From NCBI GenBank assembly GCA_020852755.1, contig JADZAF010000382.1, positions 1 to 33,967 on the forward strand: a stretch of DNA of 33,967 bases, written 5' to 3'. Origin of the DNA: Bryobacterales bacterium. Lineage in GTDB: Bacteria > Acidobacteriota > Terriglobia > Bryobacterales > Bryobacteraceae. Position numbers and translations under genes: made by a program. Of the stretch, positions 32,748 through 33,967 are shown piece by piece. Positions within the stretch are counted from its first letter, which is position 1. Every line of letters starts with the position of its first letter. Below the pieces are notes generated by a model that saw only the letters and a program-made list of their open reading frames with translations, was not told the origin of the DNA and did no database searches.

Positions 32748-33429
32748 GGTCCAGCCCGGTGATGCGCACCCCGCAGTGCTTGACCTTGTGGCGCAGGTTC
32801 AGCGAGATCAGCAGTGCGGCCACGTTCTCCGCCATCCGGGCGTTTTCCAGAGGACCCGCGTCCACGGGCCGCGCGCCGGCAATGGCGCGGGTCAGTTCCC
32901 CGACCGCCGCGCGCGCCTCCGGGCTGCTGCCGCAGATCAGCACGTCGCAGTCCACCGGCCGGTCCAGGTGTGCCAGCGATTCCGCGCTCAGCGAGTGGAA
33001 GGCCGCGGCTGCCGCCACTCCTTCCGGCAGGTACTGCGCGGCCTGCTCGGCGGCCGAGCCGGCCCACAGCGTGAGGGTGCGGGACAGGCGGCCGCCAATT
33101 GCCGCTTCCAGGGGCACGGTGGCGTCGACCACGATCTGCCCCGGGCGCAGATGGCCTCGCACCGATTTCAGGATCGCGATCTGCGCGCTTAACGGAACCG
33201 TCAGAATGACGATCCCGGCTGTCTGGCAGGCCTCCGCGTTGCCGAATCCCCCCACCGAACCGCGCGGGCCGGTCTCGGCGATGCGGGCGGCGGCGGCCTG
33301 CGCCTTCTCCGCGACCCGCGACCCGATCCGCACATTCATCCCGGCGTGAGCGAAGCGCAGCGCCAGTCCGGAACCCTCCGCCCCGGTTCCTCCAAGAATC
33401 GCAATGGTGCGCAGCATGTCCTCCGCCAT
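32740..33429 (-). CDS. npdG: NADPH-dependent F420 reductase
   Basis: A protein of 225-229 residues with a Rossmann start RTIAILGGTGAEGSGLALRF, followed by MNVRIGSRVAEKAQAAAARI, VILTVPLSAQIAILKSVRGH and the C-terminal INLRHKVKHCGVRITGLD. It moves hydride between NADPH and coenzyme F420. Two starts are possible: ATG 33429 without a ribosome site, and ATG 33417, which has GGAGG close upstream. As the first gene of the cluster, it would supply reduced F420 beside the genes that build the cofactor. Its upstream gap to the divergent gene at 33534 is about 100 bp. Confidence 0.9.
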   Translation of the reverse strand: MAEDMLRTIAILGGTGAEGSGLALRFAHAGMNVRIGSRVAEKAQAAAARIAETGPRGSVGGFGNAEACQTAGIVILTVPLSAQIAILKSVRGHLRPGQIVVDATVPLEAAIGGRLSRTLTLWAGSAAEQAAQYLPEGVAAAAAFHSLSAESLAHLDRPVDCDVLICGSSPEARAAVGELTRAIAGARPVDAGPLENARMAENVAALLISLNLRHKVKHCGVRITGLDHA

Positions 33430-33533
33430 TCTAAATGCCCGGGCCGCCGTGTGTCACACCTCCGGGATTCGCAGCCCGCCCCCGCGTCCCCCGGAAACTG
33501 TATGATGACTCCGTAAAGGAGATCCGTATCATC

Positions 33534-33967
33534 GTGCCCGAAAACGAGAATCGCGCCTCCGCGAGCAGCCGGAGAGAGTTCGCCGGGCTGGCCGCCGGCG
33601 CTGCTTTGCTGGCCTCCTGCCGGCCGTCCGCTTCCAAGGTCCCCACTTTCGCTCCCGGTATCAAGATGTCGGTGCAGGTGGGCGGCGACCCTTCCGCCGA
33701 AGATCTGCAGTTCGTCAAGCAGCTGGGTGTGGAGTGGGTCAATCTGAACACCGGCGGCCCGGGCGGCACACTCGAGAACTTCCGCCGCCTGAAGAAGCGC
33801 GTGGAGGAGGCCGGGCTCAAGGTCTGGAACATCGGCAACGCCAACGTGCACAACATGGAAGAGGTCACGCTCAACCTGCCGGGCCGCGACCGCAAGATCG
33901 CCGAGTACATCGAGTACCTGCACAACCTGGCCAAGATCGGAGTGTTCTACACCACCTACGCGCACAT
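33534..33967 (+). CDS. Tat-lipoprotein mannonate-dehydratase-like protein (partial)
   Basis: The gene is open to the right edge, with 144 codons visible. It appears to start at GTG 33534 (VPENENR), with AAAGGAG 12 nt upstream, a longer spacing than usual. SSRREFAGLAAGAALLASC is a twin-arginine signal ending in a lipobox-like LASC, so the enzyme is probably exported and lipid-anchored. The following sequence, LQFVKQLGVEWVNLNTGGPG, then FRRLKKRVEEAGLKVWNIGN and LPGRDRKIAEYIEYLHNLAK, follows the UxuA (mannonate dehydratase) and sugar-isomerase barrel pattern. UxuA normally acts in the cytoplasm on hexuronate products, so an anchored form is unusual. The C-terminal active site lies outside the window. 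Confidence 0.7.
   Translation, partial: MPENENRASASSRREFAGLAAGAALLASCRPSASKVPTFAPGIKMSVQVGGDPSAEDLQFVKQLGVEWVNLNTGGPGGTLENFRRLKKRVEEAGLKVWNIGNANVHNMEEVTLNLPGRDRKIAEYIEYLHNLAKIGVFYTTYAH

Noticed and set aside
1..33967. CRISPR array or insertion sequence
   Set aside because: No regularly spaced repeats and no transposase or terminal inverted repeat pair were seen.

Overview
The window reads as a bacterial chromosome of high GC content, most likely an Acidobacteriota (Bryobacterales/Solibacter-like) genome. That assignment is inference. It rests on a VWFA-related secreted protein of the kind abundant in that phylum, a CofC/CofD/CofE/NpdG coenzyme F420 cluster, Tat-exported sugar-acid dehydratases next to a GH78 rhamnosidase, and very GC-rich coding DNA from about 11.8 kb onward.

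Region A (1-11457) looks like an accessory, defence-type island with visibly lower GC. On the minus strand it carries an operon (2654 down to 106): a zinc-ribbon/winged-helix protein with a TTG start, a two-domain DUF488 protein, a conserved partner of unknown function, and a frame-damaged small gene. Next comes a broken RES-Xre toxin-antitoxin pair (3066-4038) whose promoter and ribosome site survive but whose genes carry several frame changes and a 20-bp tandem duplication at the antitoxin start. A Mrr-like restriction-endonuclease homologue (5068-4151) is divergent from a coupled AddB-like nuclease and AddA-like helicase-nuclease pair (5196-11457).

The junction (11458-11866) has no gene. 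It holds short repeats and the 5' half (acceptor strand, D-arm, anticodon arm, CAT anticodon) of a tRNA-Ile2-like gene with no recognisable T-arm or 3' acceptor strand. This fits an island end that cut into a tRNA locus.

Region B (11867-22228) is ordinary chromosome: a TetR-CMD/AhpD-like pair with a palindromic operator, an exported aldo/keto reductase, a class V aminotransferase, selB followed by serS, a VWA protein whose start codon interlocks with that of selB, an alpha/beta hydrolase, a secreted protein with a GYWKNHP domain, and a TrmH-type RNA methyltransferase.

Region C (22232-33429) is one uninterrupted minus-strand run of ten genes with gaps of at most 43 bp: npdG-cofD-cofC-cofE (late F420 biosynthesis and F420 reduction), a cyclase/kynurenine-formamidase-like enzyme, a GH78 alpha-L-rhamnosidase, an exported enolase-superfamily dehydratase, cydA-cydB (bd-type oxidase), and an AI-2E-family permease. 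A divergent Tat-lipoprotein of the mannonate-dehydratase type begins at 33534 and runs off the right edge.
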